A stretch of DNA of 64,000 bases from Odiellus spinosus (Eukaryota; Arthropoda; Arachnida; Opiliones; Phalangiidae), in contig OY987233.1 of assembly GCA_963920705.1 (NCBI GenBank), positions 11,085,459 through 11,149,458 on the forward strand. Reading direction: 5' to 3'. Positions 60,335-64,000 of the stretch are shown here, piece by piece. The first letter of the stretch is position 1, and each line of letters opens with the position of its first letter. The notes under the pieces are model-generated. The model did no database searches and was not told the origin of the DNA. It saw only the letters and a program-made list of their open reading frames with translations. The position numbers and the translations under genes were made by a program.

Positions 60335-60420
60335 ACCTGGAAATTAAACCTGGAAAATTCAGGGAATTTTGAATTATGCCCAAAAAGTTTATGAAATAAA
60401 ATATTCAGTACATTCCTAAA
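60335..60420 (+). repeat. Family I single unit
   Basis: GACCTGGAAATTAAACCTGG, AAAATTCAGGGAATTTTGAA, TTATGCCCAAAAAG. An unamplified copy of the unit arrayed elsewhere. Confidence 0.6.
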
Positions 60421-60565
60421 GATTTAGTTAAATTTTGCTATTTTTTTGTGGAGACTATATCATTAAAACGTAATTATTCTGTAACTGTTTGAATTATTCA
60501 AAATGTAATTAAGCTAAGTTTAATTTTAATATTTTAGACGAAATGTAATCTAATATTATTATGAA

Positions 60566-60872
60566 AAATTTTAGAAATTAATTTATTTAAACGGGATTAA
60601 TTTTAGAAATTAATTTATTTAAACGGGATTAATTTTAGAAATTAATTTATTTAAATGGGATTAATTTTAGAAATTAATTTATTTAAACGGGATTAATTTT
60701 AGAAATTAATTTATTTAAACAGGATTAATTTTAGAAATTAATTTATTTAAACGGGATTAATTTTAGAAATTATTTTATTTAAACGGGATTAATTTTAGAA
60801 ATTAATTTATTTAAACGGGATTAATTTTAGAAATTAATTTATTTAGACAGGATTAATTTTAGAAATTAATTT
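60566..60872 (+). repeat. 32 bp tandem array, about 9 copies
   Basis: Unit AATTTTAGAAATTAATTTAT plus TTAAACGGGATT. A few units carry AAATGG, AACAGG or TATTTT variants. Confidence 0.97.
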
Positions 60873-62745
60873 AAAAATAAATCTTGGAAAATTCTTAAAA
60901 ATAATTATAATCATAGATTGTCATTTACACCATTTGAGCTTCTCTTTAAACAGCTGTAGAAATTTCTCTTGGTTATTAAAATAAAAATTCGTTGGTTGGG
61001 GATATTTTTACGTTAGAGCTTGGGATTAAGGAGGGTAAAATTTGGGGGTAAAACTCACGTAGGGAGATGTCTTTCATATTTTAAAAAAGTCACCCAAACA
61101 TTTTGTGGACCGAACGGAAACCGCGAGCGAATAGCCGAGTTTTTATTTACATACGCCATTTCCTGTAAAAGACCTTGGTAGATTTAGTTTGTTTCATTGT
61201 ATTCAAAGGGATAGTATCGCGAAACAATCAAAACTTTAAATTGGAACGCTTTGAAAATCTTTAAAGGTACAGACCGGGATAAAAAAAAGTGTGTCTTAAA
61301 TTATAGAGCGTATATTAAAACGACTAATATCATATAGCAAAAACTTTAATAGTTAGTAGATATTAAGATATTTACGTTTATTATAAGCAAAAATTGATCT
61401 CTAGTGAACGCCATTTTAGTTTTTTCATACCCTTTCGATGCCTGCTGAGGATCGGCTTCGCCGATTGGTTTATTTCTCACCTAAAGTCACTTGACTCTAG
61501 CTGAAAATAGATGTGGGTATAAGCGCGCTCAATTTCTTTAGAGTCAAATAAGATATGCCGGGCCGAAACATAGGCTACTTCCGAAGGATCCCGCGCGCGA
61601 ACACTAACCCGAAGGTCGGTCGGCCAGCTGAGCTAGTAGCAGTCAGTACTAGGTATTAACCGAGTCTTAAGTTGATTTGAAGAATTAGAAGGTAAGAACT
61701 AAACTGCATTCATTAATTACGCAATTAGGCATGTTTTCGTAGAAAGTTAGAAATCACAAAATTACGGATCTTCTTACGAAGTTACGAACAGACGATCCGA
61801 CTGCAGCCGACTCGAATGGCCTTCGTTTCGCGAATCTTTATTGGGTGACTTAAAGGCCAATCATTGAAGCGGATCCTTATTTTTAAAACTCGAAATGCCG
61901 GGAAGCAAATATGGCGTTCATCTAGGAACGTCAATTTCTGTTTTAAAATGATATTTATAAATTAACCAAGACTTAAATCACTATAATGTGTTTTGATTTG
62001 TAGGTTTTTAAGCATGCTCTTTCCAATGGAAGTACTTTTAAAGTTGGGTTGCCTTTTCCTTTAAGAACATATATGGAACCAAGGGATCGGACTCTTGATA
62101 TTATGGTGTATGGAATTTTATGATTTCCTAGAGATTTTAGAGTTTTTTTTTTAGAGATTTTAACAGATTTTGCAGCTTTTGAAATAGGTATAATACAAAA
62201 TTTCAAGATTCCTTGATTTTAAAATTAATTTAAATCAATTTTAAATTTTGAGATTTTAAAGAAATATTTTAGAATTTAAAGAAATAACGTTGCACTACCC
62301 CTTCAATGAAAATCATAATAATTTTTTTTCTCTCTACCTGTGGTTTGATTATAATATGGCTCCAGGGAAGAAGGTATAAGTAAGGCTCCGATTACCAAAT
62401 TAACTTTAAATTTAAGCGTGATATTATGCTAATGATAAGTTACAATATCTTTGCATTTTATTCTTATAGATAGAGACAGAGTTTTAACATTTTTACGCTT
62501 CAATTGTTCTAAACTCTAAAGAATGTTCGTTGATTCGTCTCAGATTATTGAAAAATCGGTAAAAAAAAAAAAAAATCGGATTTTGTCCAAGTTCAATTAA
62601 AATAAGCAGATGTTGCCATTTTTCAAGAAATCTTGGAATTACATTTTTAGTTACATCACACTATTAAAATGCTATATTACAAAATAAATAGGTAATTTCT
62701 TCCTTAATATATACCGTAGTTTATTTCTAATTAATATTAATTAAG
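60873..62745. other. No gene supported
   Basis: A perfect hairpin ATCGGCTTCGCCGAT lies near 61450. A CpG-rich stretch at about 61555-61640 is followed by GAAGGTAAGA near 61689 (see findings). The frame on the minus strand at 61973-62206 starts on TTG and is not called. Confidence 0.4.
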
Positions 62746-62749
62746 TACT

Positions 62750-62812
62750 TTTACGAAAAAGACTACGCGAAGTTGATGAAAAATTCGTAACAGCATCGCT
62801 TTAATGGAATGG
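62750..62812 (+). mobile_element. Family F, internally deleted copy
   Basis: TACTTTTACGAAAAAGACTA, CGCGAA is joined directly to GTTGATGAAAAATTCGTAAC. These are the two ends of family F with everything between missing. Confidence 0.65.
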
Positions 62813-64000
62813 GGGTTGAATGATTTTAGGGAAAAAATAGTGTGGATCGGTTGACTGATCATATATGATCAATTAAAAACTTATACGCTTACATTTCCTC
62901 GACCAGATACTCGTTTGGTTAAATATATATTTTGACTTCATGTAGATGCAATTTTAACAATTGTTTAACTAATGGTTATTGAAGTGTTTGTTTCAAGGGA
63001 ATTTTTACAGTTAAAAATAACCCCCAGTAGAAACGTCATACCTGTTTATAATATTTTAACGTGTTTAGTAAGTCTACTAACCAACCCAATATAGTAATTA
63101 TTCCGTGGGGTAATTTTTAATTGTAAAATATTTCAACCTCTATTAAATTTTCTATTCGATAATGATCGATATCGAATAAAAATCGGATAAAAACCCCAAT
63201 GTTAACCTTTTTATATTTTTGAATTCCAAAATTTCATTTGAAAATTAAATGTTTATTGGGTTTATCCGAAGATAAACAAATTTCAAGCTCCATTGATTAT
63301 TCAACGTCCAGTTTATGAAAATTATTCACAGCCTAAACTTTAAATCAATTGGGCCTAATCGAACCACAATTTTCCTAAACTAACCCTTTCTGGTTAGGTA
63401 TAAATTCAGTGGTCTAGTTCTAGGCTGCGGGCTAGCTGGTCCCAAGACGAGTATCTTATGTACCTTCCTAAATGGACTCTGGTTATAGTCGAAAGGTTGA
63501 TGGCGAATCCGTTAATGACTGGCGACGGACTCGTCCGATGGCTTTTCTCTTTTGGGAATAGAATATACCATCCACTGATATGGTTTCAATCAAAAAGGGG
63601 GGGCCAAAGCTATAAAGAGGTTTGTGTAGACGCTTCAATGCGAAATATCTCATCCCAGGGCCATCGTGTATTTCCTGTCCAGTTTGGCTAGTTTCGTCCA
63701 CTCTCTCTAGTTCTCTATACCTCTCTCTTTCTCTCTCTCGCACGCTACGATACTTCCTAATGGATAGATGATATTTATACCATGATATAAATTTCGGCTT
63801 CATTTCCTAATGGTCCAAGATATATATATATATATGTATACGTATATGAAACGAACTGGGGCAGTCACTCTAACTCTCGCCATCAATTTAGGTCGTCTGG
63901 AAGGTATGGAAGATGAGAGCTTCCCTCGATACAACCGTATTACGTAACAAACACTGAGTTTGTCACTAAATATTGTTAATAAATTTCTAACCAGTCAAGT
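62813..64000. other. No gene supported
   Basis: Unassigned. Frames on both strands at 63458-63803 overlap and one reads a CT/AG-rich tract. A short (TA)n run lies at about 63822-63836. Confidence 0.45.

Overview
This window looks like nuclear DNA from a metazoan, probably a marine invertebrate with an AT-rich, repeat-rich genome. The grounds are one intronless histone H2B gene of animal type, many families of short non-autonomous DNA transposons (MITEs), several tandem arrays, and no operons, ribosome binding sites or dense coding. I cannot name the species. CpG is common throughout, which fits a lightly methylated invertebrate genome, but I did not count it.

Only one protein gene can be supported: a divergent H2B variant on the minus strand at 3134-3526, with a TATA box upstream and an AATAAA downstream but no visible histone 3' stem-loop. 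Its most notable feature is a leucine where canonical H2B carries the ubiquitinated C-terminal lysine (human K120). No other histone, tRNA, rRNA or snRNA gene was recognised. The rest is intergenic or intronic DNA.

Repeat families, with letters used in the entries. A: TTAA-bounded MITEs with ends TTAAAGGGAGAATG and a foldback core, 7 copies plus solo ends; a second family (A2, 34488-34964) has the same ends and an unrelated palindromic core. B: about 370-400 bp MITEs with roughly 70 bp inverted ends and a CpG-rich core, 5 copies. C: about 265 bp, 2 copies with a nested hairpin. D: about 450 bp, 2 copies in opposite orientation. E: about 285 bp, 1 full copy plus the left edge of the window. 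F: about 290 bp, 2 near-full copies plus fragments. G: about 90-120 bp, 3 copies. H: a diffuse family rich in AATTACC/GGTAATT. I: GTCAGGGAA-rich units, at six loci. Several single-copy small inverted-repeat elements also occur.

Tandem repeats include a 134 bp satellite (about 31.8-33.9 kb) whose monomer is built from family H sequence, a 22 bp minisatellite (40.0-40.5 kb), a 32 bp array (60.6-60.9 kb), a 23 bp array (21.9-22.1 kb), a 33 bp-class array ending in a 48 bp snap-back palindrome (24.06-24.52 kb), a perfect 354 bp tandem duplication (15.75-16.46 kb) and a long (TA)n tract (50.5-50.6 kb).

Layout: 0-5 kb holds the H2B gene between A, E, F, G and H repeats; 7-21 kb is dense in MITEs; 21-27 kb has tandem arrays and family I; 30-34 kb is the satellite; 34-37 kb is a cluster of TTAA MITEs; 37-44 kb mixes family I, F, the minisatellite and H; 44-64 kb is sparser, with solo MITE ends, two B copies and weak hints of gene starts (a TATA box near 54.34 kb, a signal-peptide-like reading frame near 42.3 kb, a splice-donor-like site near 61.69 kb).
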